DNA of 64,000 nucleotides from Bog-159 sp963818855 (GTDB lineage Bacteria > Acidobacteriota > Terriglobia > Bryobacterales > Bryobacteraceae): assembly GCA_963818855.1 (NCBI GenBank), contig CAWFUH010000005.1:1-64000 (forward strand), in the 5' to 3' direction. The notes under the pieces are model-generated. The model searched no databases. It was not told the DNA's origin and saw only the letters and a program-made list of their open reading frames with translations. Position 1 is the stretch's first letter. Every line of letters starts with the position of its first letter. Positions 9,344-17,854 of the stretch are shown here, one piece after another. The position numbers and the translations under genes were made by a program.

Positions 9344-9509
9344 ATTGTTTCCCCTTGTTTCTCCCAGGCAGTTCATTCGGTTTCAAATTCTCCTCTTGGC
9401 GGACATGCACGACCGTGCCGCCTTCAAATTTCAGCGTGAGGAATCCCCAGAACCGCTGTCCTGAGAGATCCTGGATGTAGTCGAGTGCGGCTTCAGTTTC
9501 CTTGGTCAT
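9324..9509 (-). CDS. Small DUF2292-like protein
   Basis: 61 residues. The core ALDYIQDLSGQRFWGFLTLK followed by FEGGTVVHVRQEE resembles the DUF2292/YezD pattern, a short helix then a beta hairpin, of unknown function. Its 3' end overlaps the start of the helicase gene by about 20 bases and its 5' end overlaps the 92-residue gene by 17, so the three are probably co-transcribed and translationally coupled. Confidence 0.5.
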   Translation of the reverse strand: MTKETEAALDYIQDLSGQRFWGFLTLKFEGGTVVHVRQEENLKPNELPGRNKGKQYERNGN

Positions 9510-9771
9510 TTGCTACTAAAACCACCTCCCCCGGTTCGGCGCTCTCAGGCAGCACAACAAGGCCATCCTGCAATAACACTCGACCATGATCGGGCACCTT
9601 GAACAGTTCTCCACGGTAGTCAATCTCGCCTTGCGTTATGTAGATTGTACAATTGGTACCGATGGCATGGAAACCGCGTAACGCCCCCGTCTCCTCGTTG
9701 ACGATCGGTTCCCATTGATCGCCTTCGAGGGTTGCTCTTTTGAGTGCTCTTATCTCGATTTGCTTCGTCAT
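9493..9771 (-). CDS. Small hypothetical protein of the integrative element
   Basis: 92 residues, acidic, no membrane segment. It begins MTKQIEIRALKRATLEGDQW and continues with several beta-type stretches. No family recognised. It starts seven bases after the stop of the excisionase-like gene and overlaps the DUF2292-like gene, which supports a real, coupled gene in the element operon. Confidence 0.5.
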   Translation of the reverse strand: MTKQIEIRALKRATLEGDQWEPIVNEETGALRGFHAIGTNCTIYITQGEIDYRGELFKVPDHGRVLLQDGLVVLPESAEPGEVVLVANDQGN

Positions 9772-9777
9772 GAAGTT

Positions 9778-9960
9778 TTACCTACCTCCTTTTGCTCTGC
9801 CTTGCTCTATGAGACGTTCGATTGCCTGAGGCTCAATGAGCACTCTGCGCCCAATTCGCACACACGGGATTTTGCCAGTGGCAAGATATTTTCTGATTGT
9901 CCACGGACTTAGACTCAGAGCAGTAGCGACACTACGGACACTGAGCAGTGATACCTCCAT
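9778..9960 (-). CDS. AlpA/excisionase-like helix-turn-helix protein
   Basis: 60 residues forming a single MerR-like winged helix: LLSVRSVATALSLSPWTIRK with the recognition helix, then KIPCVRIGRRVLIEPQAIER as the wing. This is the common excisionase / AlpA-type DNA-binding fold. In the minus-strand series between the integrase (10861-11787) and the helicase, its likely job is directing excision or activating element genes. The name 'excisionase' is from fold and position only. Confidence 0.75.
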   Translation of the reverse strand: MEVSLLSVRSVATALSLSPWTIRKYLATGKIPCVRIGRRVLIEPQAIERLIEQGRAKGGR

Positions 9961-10243
9961 ATTGACTCTCTCCTATTGGTTTATTACTATGACGAGGGTA
10001 ATGCGTGGTGCTGAGACTTCCGCACCAAGTAATACCACCCGGAACCACTATATCACAGCTAGAGCCAAAAGTCAAGTCTGGATGCTTGCTTTTACCAAAG
10101 ATTTAACCTAACTTAGCCAGCTCCGACTGTTTGCTACTCCTCCAACTACCTCCACTGGCATTCTGACACAGACGGGGGCCGTCGCGGAAGGGTTAATATT
10201 TGCGCTGCGAAATTATTGTCGAAAGAATTGGCTGCGGAAAATC

Positions 10244-10783
10244 TTACCGGGCTTCAGGACTGGTGGCCTCTGCCCTGATGCTTGCCGCTTTCCGTTTCGC
10301 CAGGTGGTAGTGTGCCTTCACGACATTGGATTTCCTGCCGTCCTTGTAAACCATGACGGCAATCTTCCGAAAGCTGAGGCCGTCCTCGTGCAGCTTCAGT
10401 ATCTGCTGATATCGGTATTGGCCTGCCACCATCTTGCCTTTCGGCCCGCGCTTTTTGGGTACCCGTAGCTTCTTCACGGCTGTCATAAGAGCCTCGATAA
10501 CATCAGCCCTGGGCTTGAGGATGGCATCCTTCAACGCCTTGCAAGCGGTGCGGTCTGCGAGGATGTCTGCGAGTCCATCGCATTCCAGGATAGCCATAAG
10601 CGTGTTGGGGTCGCTCAACTCCTTCTGTGCCTGTTCAGCCGTGTACCCCCCGGCCTCCGTTCGGTCATCCACCAGGTACGAGTCACCCTCGTATTCGGCG
10701 ACCCGCTCCCTGAAGAATTGGTCGAAATCGGCAGGGGTCCATTGCAGCACGGGCTTGCCCCTTAAGTTCGTGAGCAGTGGCAT
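10244..10783 (-). CDS. Hypothetical protein with C-terminal helix-turn-helix-like region
   Basis: 179 residues. The N-terminal half (WTPADFDQFFRERVAEYEGD) is helical. A basic linker (VPKKRGPKGKM) leads into YRYQQILKLHEDGLSFRKIA, which looks like a resolvase/Hin-type helix-turn-helix, then a basic tail. It lies 77 bases downstream of the integrase in the same orientation, consistent with an element regulator or accessory recombination protein. Family not recognised. Confidence 0.5.
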   Translation of the reverse strand: MPLLTNLRGKPVLQWTPADFDQFFRERVAEYEGDSYLVDDRTEAGGYTAEQAQKELSDPNTLMAILECDGLADILADRTACKALKDAILKPRADVIEALMTAVKKLRVPKKRGPKGKMVAGQYRYQQILKLHEDGLSFRKIAVMVYKDGRKSNVVKAHYHLAKRKAASIRAEATSPEAR

Positions 10784-10860
10784 ATTTCAACACTGTACCT
10801 GTGCGGACCATGAACGGCAACCGGCTTGCCCTTTTTGCGGAGATGGGGACTTGTGGGCCA

Positions 10861-11787
10861 CTACCTCCCCGCCGCTGCTGCCCTCAGCCTCTCCGGCGCG
10901 AGCGGTGAGAAACGGTCATGGACGGCCTGGAGATCATCAACGCCGAGGCTCCTCAAGTATCGTTCCGTAGTCGTGATTGACGAGTGTCCAAGAATCCTCT
11001 GAAGGTAGTAGAGGTTCCCGCCAGCCCTCAAATAATTCACGGCAAACGTGTGTCTTAAGGTGTGGAGCGAGCACCGCACGTTTGCGATTGCGAGCCGACC
11101 GCAAAGTTTCTTGAAATCCCTCAGCACGTCACGCTGCGAAAGGTGCCCGCCGTTCCGTGTGCAAAAGACTAGTGCATCGGCATGCTTCGCAAGGTGTCGG
11201 TACAGCTTTCTGCGGAGTTCCATGCTGGTCGGTACGAGGCGGTGTTTGTTGCCCTTGCCCTTGACCCGGAGCACCAGATTATCCAGGTCCACATCCTGGC
11301 GGGACAGGCCAAGCAGCTCCGAAATCCGAAGGCCGGTGTCCAGAGCGGTCATGGCAAGCGCGTGGAGCCGCGCTTCCGTACGGGTTGACGGCTTCCACTG
11401 AATGATTCTCTTCACCTGTTCCGGGGAAAATGTCGCTAGGACCTTTTCCTCCTCCCTCAACCACGCGAGCTTGATTTGCTCTTTCGTGAGTCCCTCTTCA
11501 TGCGCCCAGCGGAGAAACGCCTTGAGGCATCGGAGGTAGGTATTGATGGAAACGGCTTTATTGCCCCGCCGCTCCGCCATGAGGTCGCGAATCCGGTTGG
11601 CAACGGCGGTCTTGAAAGCCGTGGTAGACTGATAGGGTTCGGACAGGACGGGAGCGAATGCTTTGAGGCTGTATTTGTACCACTGCTCCGTTGCAGGCGA
11701 CACCCCTTTCAGATATCGCCGTTCCTGGACGAACCGTTCGGTATGCGAGGCAAGTATGCAAATCGCGTGGTTGTTCTCGTAAGTCAT
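10861..11787 (-). CDS. Tyrosine integrase adjacent to the 5' end of tRNA-Pro
   Basis: About 308 residues from the ATG at 11787 (MTYENNHAICILASHTERFV). A longer frame starting at 11874 would translate the tRNA itself, giving the familiar artefact VGPPRFELGTSC, so it is rejected. The core-binding domain is followed by the catalytic part: DTGLRISELLGLSRQDVDLD (first Arg), KGKGNKHR (Lys), LHTLRHTFA (His-x-x-Arg), LGHSSITTTERYL (Gly-His and nucleophilic Tyr). All catalytic residues are present. It reads away from the tRNA, with the element genes behind it on the same strand; insertion into or beside this tRNA is inferred. Confidence 0.85.
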   Translation of the reverse strand: MTYENNHAICILASHTERFVQERRYLKGVSPATEQWYKYSLKAFAPVLSEPYQSTTAFKTAVANRIRDLMAERRGNKAVSINTYLRCLKAFLRWAHEEGLTKEQIKLAWLREEEKVLATFSPEQVKRIIQWKPSTRTEARLHALAMTALDTGLRISELLGLSRQDVDLDNLVLRVKGKGNKHRLVPTSMELRRKLYRHLAKHADALVFCTRNGGHLSQRDVLRDFKKLCGRLAIANVRCSLHTLRHTFAVNYLRAGGNLYYLQRILGHSSITTTERYLRSLGVDDLQAVHDRFSPLAPERLRAAAAGR

Positions 11788-11795
11788 TGATTCTT

Positions 11796-11873
11796 CGGGC
11801 CGTGGCGCAGCCTGGCTAGCGCGCTTGCTTGGGGTGCAAGAGGTCCCGAGTTCAAATCTCGGCGGCCCGACCA
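11796..11873 (+). tRNA. tRNA-Pro (anticodon GGG)
   Basis: A complete cloverleaf can be drawn. Acceptor arms CGGGCCG and CGGCCCG pair fully, the anticodon stem-loop reads TTGCTTGGGGTGCAA with GGG in the anticodon position, the T arm contains GTTCAAATC between CCGAG and CTCGG, and CCA is encoded at 11871-11873. It is flanked on both sides by integrase genes, marking it as an integration target. Confidence 0.93.
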
Positions 11874-11957
11874 AAAACTCCTTTAATTACAACGTTTCCT
11901 CCTTCCCGCCCGACACCAATTTCGGCACGATTGTGGCAAAACTGTGAACGAAATGCA

Positions 11958-13118
11958 TCAATCGGGCCGCTCCGTGAACCAATTCCCCGGCCGCTCGTTC
12001 GCCTGACGATCCAGTTTGGCGAGCGCCTCGCGCATCATGCCGAGCTTGGCTTGGCTGTACAGCTTGAACACCTCGGCATCGCTCTGCCGAAGCATCTGCG
12101 TCACTATGTGATCGGCCACGCCACCCGCACTCAGCCGCGTTGCAAAGGTATGGCGCAATTCGTAGAGTGCGAAGTATGGAACGCCAGCCTTCTTCAACGT
12201 TGCCGACCACGTCTTTCGCAGATTCGTAATGTGCGGCTTGCTGCCGGTTGAGACCGGACTCGGGAACAGGTACTCGCTTCCCGGCGTCTCCGCGATCTGG
12301 CGCTGAAACGCCTCCCGCGCGACAGCGGTCATCGGCATATCGCCGATGCCATTCACCGTTTTGGAATCGGCGACATGCACGACGCCATTCTCCAAATCCA
12401 CCTGCACTTTCTTCATCGGAAGAAGCTCCTTCTTGTAGCGAAGCCCCATCTCCGACAGAATCACGACGATGTTGCTCAGGTAATTTGGAGCCGCGAATTC
12501 GATCTTCGCCTGCTCGCTCGCCGCCATGTAGTGCGGCTTGCGAGTCGATTTCGCCACCGACACCGGAAACTCGACCGCCCGGCAAGGGTTGTCCGATAAT
12601 CTCTTCTGCTTTACCGCGACATTCAGCATGTGCGAGAGAATTCGGAACTCCTGATGAACGGTAGCCGGCTTCACAGTTCCCCGAAGCTGTAAGCCAAACT
12701 TCGTGTGAACCCTGCGGCCGGACCGAAGCCGCTCGGCAAGGTAGTCTTCGATGGCCTCGGCCGTAATATCCGACAGGGCAACCTCTCCGAATACCGGGCC
12801 CAGGAATTTCATAGCATTCAGATTCTGCTGGTGATTTCCTTCGCTCCGGAACGGAGGCTTGGAACGCCGCTCCAAGAACCAGCCCGCCCACTGCATGAAC
12901 GTCAAATGTTTGCTGTCCAAGACAGTTGAGAGACGGCCCTCGTCTCGTGCGTCCAGGCGATCGCGCAGAAAACGCTCGGCCTTCTGTCGATCGGTGGTGC
13001 CCGTCGATTCTCGTTGTATTTCTCCTTTCTGGTCCCGGTACCAGACCTGCAAAAACTTCGACTCTTCTCGTTCGTAGACCGCGCCTTCACACTTGCGCGG
13101 CCGTCCTCGTTTACTCAT
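11958..13118 (-). CDS. Tyrosine integrase adjacent to the 3' end of tRNA-Pro
   Basis: 386 residues. The N-terminal arm-type region (MSKRGRPRKCEGAVYEREES) resembles AP2-like DNA-binding integrase N-termini, followed by a SAM-like core-binding domain (~75-190). The catalytic part has EMGLRYKKELLPM (Arg), a Lys in DSKTVNG, YELRHTFATR (His-x-x-Arg), and the Tyr in FKLYSQAK; the usual Gly-His of box II is replaced by LRQSD. Its 3' end faces the tRNA 3' end 85 bases away, the classic arrangement for an island inserted at a tRNA 3' end. An excisionase-like gene and conjugation remnants lie upstream on the same strand. Confidence 0.88.
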   Translation of the reverse strand: MSKRGRPRKCEGAVYEREESKFLQVWYRDQKGEIQRESTGTTDRQKAERFLRDRLDARDEGRLSTVLDSKHLTFMQWAGWFLERRSKPPFRSEGNHQQNLNAMKFLGPVFGEVALSDITAEAIEDYLAERLRSGRRVHTKFGLQLRGTVKPATVHQEFRILSHMLNVAVKQKRLSDNPCRAVEFPVSVAKSTRKPHYMAASEQAKIEFAAPNYLSNIVVILSEMGLRYKKELLPMKKVQVDLENGVVHVADSKTVNGIGDMPMTAVAREAFQRQIAETPGSEYLFPSPVSTGSKPHITNLRKTWSATLKKAGVPYFALYELRHTFATRLSAGGVADHIVTQMLRQSDAEVFKLYSQAKLGMMREALAKLDRQANERPGNWFTERPD

Positions 13119-13262
13119 TGGATTCCTCCATTCAGTTGGAAATGGGCCGACGAGCCGGCGCTCAACGAGAACCGGTCATATCGCGCCCTGGTTGCTGAAC
13201 AGGGGAATCTGCTTCCGCTCAATATGAGCATAGCCCACGGAGAGCCACCTGTGGACGAGTCG

Positions 13263-13535
13263 TTACGATGTGGACGGAGCCGTGGCATCCATTACGTCCT
13301 GTCGGCAAGTTGAGCGGAAGGATTCGAGGTCGGATTTAAGAAACCTGATGTTGCGTCCCATCATTCGGAGGTGTGGAATCCGGCGTCGTTCGACCCAGAG
13401 ATACACTGTTTGCGGGCTGACTCCGAGATAGACCGCTGCCTGCCGAACCGTCAGCGGAATCTCGGCAACGGCAAAGCCGGCGGGCGAGCCGTTCCTGGTG
13501 GATTCAAGGTGGAGGCTTTTCGGACTCATAGGCAT
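13263..13535 (-). CDS. Excisionase-like helix-turn-helix protein
   Basis: About 90 residues from the chosen ATG at 13535. The core LTVRQAAVYLGVSPQTVYLW followed by VERRRIPHLRMMGRNIRF is a MerR-like winged helix of the excisionase family, ending in a Ser/Thr-rich tail. It lies 144 bases upstream of the integrase at 11958-13118 on the same strand, consistent with a recombination directionality factor. A longer frame to 13676 overlaps the traM remnant and is not supported. Confidence 0.7.
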   Translation of the reverse strand: MPMSPKSLHLESTRNGSPAGFAVAEIPLTVRQAAVYLGVSPQTVYLWVERRRIPHLRMMGRNIRFLKSDLESFRSTCRQDVMDATAPSTS

Positions 13536-13614
13536 TCTCGTTGTTCTAACCTGTACGGCGCGAGGGCGAGCCTGCGTGACCGGAGTCATCGAATTCAGGA
13601 AGCATCTGGTAGGG

Positions 13615-14056
13615 TCACCACAGCGCGCTGATCCGTCCAGCCCATACACCGCAAGAGAACAGCAGCACGGCGGCAAGAACCGCGATTGTGAGCTTCTGTG
13701 CGGACATGCGTTGCTGGTATGCCGCCTCGACCTGTCGAACGAATTCTTGATGCTTGCAGCCGCGCGTCCTGAACATCTCGCTCAAGCTCCTGTCGAATTC
13801 CGGCGGCGGACTCGCGGACCTCCGCTGCAAGCACGGTTCCCGCACGGGTTTGCACCTTCTTCGCCGCGGCCTCAAACAATGCGAGGTCCTCAACAATTCT
13901 GGAATGGATGGCTTCGATCGACTCCTCCAGCACCAGGCGATTCATGGTCACGATGGCGAAGGCTGCGTCGTCCGGCTTGAGCAGGAGGCGATGCCGCGCG
14001 GCCACCTCGTCAATGAGCCGTTGCACGTCGAAGGCTATTGGTTTCACCGCCGCCAT
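13615..14056 (-). pseudogene. traM: TraM-like conjugal transfer protein, frameshifted
   Basis: The N-terminal part (start 14056, then FDVQRLIDEVAARHRLLLKP and MNRLVLEESIEAIHSRIVED) and a long coiled-coil stretch to RQELERDVQDARLQ match the layout of TraM-like proteins of conjugative elements. After a frame change near 13750 the ORF continues FVRQVEAAYQQRMSAQKLTI and a C-terminal membrane helix (AVLAAVLLFSCGVWAG) to a stop at 13615. It starts three bases after the TraL stop. Only the one shift spoils it, so either recent decay or a sequence error is possible. Confidence 0.6.
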
Positions 14057-14059
14057 GGC

Positions 14060-14812
14060 TCACTCCATCTCGATCCGATCGAGTTGCTCGAACAGCTCGC
14101 GCTGGATGATCTCAAGACGCTGTTTCGATACGAGCGAAAACTCGCCGAGCCGGATTGCCTCCTGGAACGTCAGCCGCCTGGCCAGCATCAGGCGCATGTC
14201 GTCGCCGTACGTGTTGGGATTGCGCTCTCGAATGACGACTGTTCCGAGAAGTTTGTGAGCCTGCTCTTCGGCCACGCGGAACTGCTCGAATGGCTTCCCG
14301 TCTTTCGAGACTTCGCCGAAGAACTCGTTCAGCCATACGATCACATTCTTCTCGGTTGTCGTTTCGGCCAGCCGCTCCAGACCGTTCAACGTATCGCTCA
14401 TTGCCTGTCCGCCCGCGACAACCGAATGGACGAAAACTCGCCGTGACCGGGCAGCGAGGAAGCACAGGATCTCGTTTTCGAGGATATAGTTCCACAGAGG
14501 CACAAACGTTGTGGCACCGGTATCCACGATACAGATACCGTCGACCTGGCAGATCTTCTCAATCAACTCGTCGAATCGCTTATCGTAGATTGCGCCACGA
14601 CGCAAAACGTTGATGTGTTCGGCGGCGAGAGCCTGATATTGGGCGAAGGTCGCGTTGACCGGATCGGTATCAAAGCAATGTAGAGTGGCTTTCCGGGCAT
14701 GGAAGTACTGGCCGAGAATGGCGGAAACAAGACTTTTTCCGACACCTCCTTTTCCCTGGAGGATCAAATGAACCTGATTTGATCTCGGCCTTCCGTTTTC
14801 TGTGGTTGCCAT
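14060..14812 (-). CDS. traL: TraL-like ParA-family ATPase of a conjugation module
   Basis: 250 residues. A deviant Walker A (LILQGKGGVGKSLVSAILGQ) near residue 17, FDTDPVNATFAQYQALAAEH just after it, and IVDTGATTFVPLWNY as the Walker B region match TraL of the traK-traL-traM transfer cluster closely. Later VVAGGQAMSDTLNGLERLA and a C-terminal LTFQEAIRLGEFSLVSKQRL also fit. The protein is probably cytoplasmic. It looks intact, but traM downstream is frameshifted and traK upstream is truncated, so it is probably an orphan of a degraded conjugative element. Confidence 0.8.
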   Translation of the reverse strand: MATTENGRPRSNQVHLILQGKGGVGKSLVSAILGQYFHARKATLHCFDTDPVNATFAQYQALAAEHINVLRRGAIYDKRFDELIEKICQVDGICIVDTGATTFVPLWNYILENEILCFLAARSRRVFVHSVVAGGQAMSDTLNGLERLAETTTEKNVIVWLNEFFGEVSKDGKPFEQFRVAEEQAHKLLGTVVIRERNPNTYGDDMRLMLARRLTFQEAIRLGEFSLVSKQRLEIIQRELFEQLDRIEME

Positions 14813-14823
14813 GGTGTTCTCCT

Positions 14824-14995
14824 CTAGTCGATGAGCTGCTTTTGAATTGAGAAGGGATCATAGTCGAATCCGGTCGACTGTTTTTTCTCCCGCTGCTCGC
14901 GGAGGTTTCGGAACGGATCGCTTGACGCCGGGGACCCGGCAGCCGACGTGACGGCTGACTGGTCTGACGCATACGGCTGACCGCACACGCGGATT
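14824..14995 (-). pseudogene. traK: C-terminal remnant of a TraK-like gene
   Basis: One frame ending at the TAG at 14824-14826 reads SDPFRNLREQREKKQSTGFD and ends in FSIQKQLID, resembling the acidic/aromatic C-terminus of TraK proteins. It stops 12 bases before traL, where traK is expected. Upstream the frame does not continue into coding sequence: it runs into an IS21-type fragment, so the N-terminal DNA-binding half has been lost. The identification leans on the traL and traM neighbours. Confidence 0.4.
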
Positions 14996-15306
14996 TTGCC
15001 GACTGCCCGCGCAGCCGGCCGACAAAGCGCTTGACGCTGGCGTAGCGCCCCGAGAAGCCGTGGCTGTCCACCAAGTCCTGGTAAATGGCCTTGGCGTTCC
15101 GGCCCTTGCTCAGCGACAGTTCGATGAAGTCGAAGTACGGCTCGCAGGCACTACCCGTCGGACTGCGACCAGGCAGCGGAATCGGTGCCGAGTCGGGGGA
15201 CACCATTGGCCGGTTTTGGCCGAGTTCGGCCGCCGTGCCGCCCGAAGGGTCGGCGGACACCTCATTGGCCGGTTTTGCCGGTACGCGCCGTCCCCAACCG
15301 CCGGGA
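14996..15306 (-). mobile_element. IS21-family 5' remnant with start of istA
   Basis: On the minus strand, two copies of AAAACCGGCCAATG (about 15205 and 15265), each followed by a GTGTCC-CCGAC-like motif, form a multiple-repeat end typical of IS21 elements. An open frame then encodes the N-terminal helix-turn-helix of IstA: CEPYFDFIELSLSKGRNAKA, IYQDLVDSHGFSGRYASVKR. It breaks off near 15000 before the DDE domain, and istB is absent. The fragment separates the truncated TOTE helicase (left off near 15307) from the traK remnant, so an IS21-mediated deletion probably joined the two. Confidence 0.65.
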
Positions 15307-16155
15307 GTCCTTTACTTCGTCCTTCCGGTAGAGGCTTTGAATCACCGCTATGTCTATGGATCGGGTTCGCTCCGACTTCCCTCCGCCGATCTGGCCAATT
15401 GAATTCAATGGCGCGCCCAGAAACATGGCCAGCCGTTCTTGCCATTGATCGAGCAACTGTTGCCGATGCACCAAAACCAGCGTGCTCACCTTACGTTTCC
15501 CGATCAGCCAGGCGGCAACCGCCGTTTTTCCGAATGCTGTGGGCGCACACAGGAGGCCATCATCATGGGCCGCAATGCTCGCCACGGCGTCTTCTTGGTA
15601 CGGGCGGAGTTGACCCTCAAAGTTCGCCTGAATCGGGGTACCCTCGCAGCGTTCGTCCCGCAAGTCGACTTTGATCTTATGGTCTGCCAGTAAGGCCATG
15701 GCTTCCACCAGGCAGCCCCGCGGGAGCGCAACATGCTGTGCGAACTCCTGACCGCAGGCGATAATCCGGGGCTTGCCGAAGGTGGAGAGGCGCATCGCCT
15801 GCGCCTTGTAGAACTCGGGATTCTGGAAAGCGGCCAGCCGTAACAGCCGATTGAGCATCGCAGAAGGCAGGTTTCCCTTCTCGATGTACAGAAGATTCGA
15901 TCGCACAATCTCCACACGCTCCGGAAAAGGGCCTTCGATGGCTTTGGGGGGCCGCCTCTTGGATGGCGGCATAGTCCAAGGCTCCGTCTCGTCGTCCTGA
16001 TCCGTCAGGCTGATCCGCACTCCAACCACACTGCCCGTGCGCATGGCCTCGCGCACGAGAGTTTCTACGGGCTCGGCATTCATCCTCTGAATGCCCGAGA
16101 GAAACTTCCATTGATCGGGGTAAGGCCGGAAATCCGCGTCCACGAACACGCTATT
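15307..16155 (-). pseudogene. TOTE primase-helicase gene, middle part (helicase N-half)
   Basis: This continues the gene begun at 18687 after the ISL3-family insertion. The frame SVFVDADFRPYPDQWKFLSG follows on from the primase part. It then enters a superfamily 2 helicase: RPYQEDAVASIAAHDDGLLC (Q-like), CAPTAFGKTAVAAWLIGKRK (Walker A), TLVLVHRQQLLDQW (motif Ia). The match ends at QSLYRKDEVKD just before 15307, where IS21-type sequence begins; the DEAH box and second RecA domain are missing. An ATG at 16149 keeps the fragment open, but the product would have neither primase nor a complete helicase. Confidence 0.8.
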
Positions 16156-16167
16156 ATTGTTGACTCG

Positions 16168-17418
16168 TCAGAAGAAATCGTGGGTAGACTCGGGCTCGGG
16201 CAGCTTGCCAAGTGAGTGATAGAGCGCTAGTTCAAGGACCCGGAAGGTGCGGAAGCCGTACGACTTTCTCATGGTGACTTTGGCTTTGTTGTTCAGGCCC
16301 TCGACGACCCCACTGGAAAGAAGCTTTTGAGCGCGGAAATAGTTGAGGATCAGCTCGCGGTGTTGGCGCAGTGAGCGAGCGATCTTCTTCATGGGTTCGA
16401 TGCGGGAACGCATCGTCTGCCGGCACCACTCATCGAGGAATTTCCCGGCCCAGGCTGGCGAGTTGTAATCCCAGAGTTGCTGAAAAGCTTCCTTGAGAAG
16501 GTAAGCGCGCACGGTTTTCAAGTTATACCGGAGCAGGTCGCGGAGGCGGAACCGCTGTTCGGTCTTCAGATTCTCTTCACGTTTGAGCAGGAGCCAGCGC
16601 GACTTCTTCAGTAGCGGTGTTTGGCCTTCGCTCGCCATGCGGCGCGATTCTCCGGAGCGGACCTCGTCGAGGGCCTTGTTCATTTTGGCCACGATATGGA
16701 AACGGTCGAGGATATGCAGGGCCTGGGAGCATTTCTCGCGGATGACTTTCAGATAGGGTTCCCACATGTCCGAGCAGACGAACACGATCTTGGAGGTGAT
16801 TTCTTCACCCATGGTAGTGAAGAATCCTTGAAAAGACTCGATGGTTCTCTCCTTGCCGACCCAAAGTAAACGGGTGACGCTATCGATCTGATAAACCAGG
16901 GTCAGGTACTTGTGCCCTTTGGCGTACTGGATTTCATCCACCCCGATGGCATCGATTTGGCCGAGCATGCGGTGTTCCAGTCCGAAGGCGACCACATGTT
17001 CGACGGAGTCGCAGACCTTGTCCCAGGAGGTGCGGAACGCCTCGGCCGTTTCTTTCCACGAAAGCCGCCGCGCCCAGCGGGCCAGAAACAGCATGTAGGC
17101 ATTCGTCAACTGGTGCTTGCCGTTGCCCCAGGGAACTTCCTCGACAACCACCGCTTGGCAGCGGCGGCAATCCACGCGCCGCATGGCGTACAGCAGGAAG
17201 ACCAGAAACCCCCAGAAAGGGATGAAGTCGTAACGCCTTTCCGCGAGTTGATCATAACCGGGCGCTGGCTGGTGGCAGCGGGAACAAACCGCCGCCGAAC
17301 CCTTGCGCGGACGCACGGCGATCTCGATGCTTTTGTGATCGGAACTGAAGCCAGCATGCTGGTAGACGAAACCCCGGAAATGATGGCAGCGGTTTAAAAT
17401 CGTGATGAGTTGTAGCAT
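16168..17418 (-). CDS. ISL3-family transposase
   Basis: 416 residues from the ATG at 17418 (MLQLITILNRCHHF). An N-terminal zinc-finger-like region has CSRCHQPAPGYD and CRRCQ. The DDE core is visible as IDAIGVDEIQYAKGHKYLTL, then VFVCSDMWEPYLKVI and LHILDRFHIVAKMNKALDEV, with the final acidic region at SSGVVEGLNNKAKVTMRKSY. It appears full-length and uninterrupted. An upstream in-frame ATG at 17463 would overlap the divergent passenger gene more; the ATG chosen shares the palindrome CATG with the passenger's start. Confidence 0.9.
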   Translation of the reverse strand: MLQLITILNRCHHFRGFVYQHAGFSSDHKSIEIAVRPRKGSAAVCSRCHQPAPGYDQLAERRYDFIPFWGFLVFLLYAMRRVDCRRCQAVVVEEVPWGNGKHQLTNAYMLFLARWARRLSWKETAEAFRTSWDKVCDSVEHVVAFGLEHRMLGQIDAIGVDEIQYAKGHKYLTLVYQIDSVTRLLWVGKERTIESFQGFFTTMGEEITSKIVFVCSDMWEPYLKVIREKCSQALHILDRFHIVAKMNKALDEVRSGESRRMASEGQTPLLKKSRWLLLKREENLKTEQRFRLRDLLRYNLKTVRAYLLKEAFQQLWDYNSPAWAGKFLDEWCRQTMRSRIEPMKKIARSLRQHRELILNYFRAQKLLSSGVVEGLNNKAKVTMRKSYGFRTFRVLELALYHSLGKLPEPESTHDFF

Positions 17419-17854
17419 GGCGGAAAAGGCAGCGGCGAGAACTCCCAGGATAAACCGCGCCACTCCTGTGCCGGCTGCCGACCTGGAGCGTTACTGTCGT
17501 GGCCTGAACGATTGGCCGCGCTCGTGGATGGGATTGGAAAAGGACCTACCGCCGGGCGAGAAACTCGTGGCCTGCTTCCGGCCATTCCTCGAATACCTGG
17601 TGACGTCTGCGGATCTATCGCCGAAGACCATCCAGAAGCACGTTGATAATCTCTGGGCGCTGGGGGGAGAGATCATCCGGAATCTGAACGACAACCCTCC
17701 TCTGAGAAGGAAACAGATCCAACAGATTCTCTTCGATGTGATCGATGACGATGGCGGCCCGCTGATCTACGGCGTCAGTTCAGAGCAACAACAGCGGTCC
17801 TTTGATACCACCTGCCGTAAATTCCTCCGATTCCTCGGACACCCACTCCGCTAA
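17417..17854 (+). CDS. IS passenger protein of unknown function
   Basis: About 145 residues from the ATG at 17417. It contains ADLERYCRGLNDWPRSWMGL, then FLEYLVTSADLSPKTIQKHV and a central NLWALGGEIIRNLN, ending SFDTTCRKFLRFLGHPLR. The helical SPKTIQKHVDNLW segment resembles an integrase-type SAM-like fold, but no catalytic residues are present. Similar short proteins with the LWALGGEIIR and DGGPLIYG blocks are familiar to me as accessory ORFs of insertion sequences. It is divergent from the transposase within the same element. Confidence 0.6.
   Translation: MAEKAAARTPRINRATPVPAADLERYCRGLNDWPRSWMGLEKDLPPGEKLVACFRPFLEYLVTSADLSPKTIQKHVDNLWALGGEIIRNLNDNPPLRRKQIQQILFDVIDDDGGPLIYGVSSEQQQRSFDTTCRKFLRFLGHPLR

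Noticed and set aside
11788..11874. Upstream extension of the 10861 integrase (VGPPRFELGTSC...)
   Set aside because: It is a translation of the tRNA-Pro gene on the other strand, a well-known annotation artefact.
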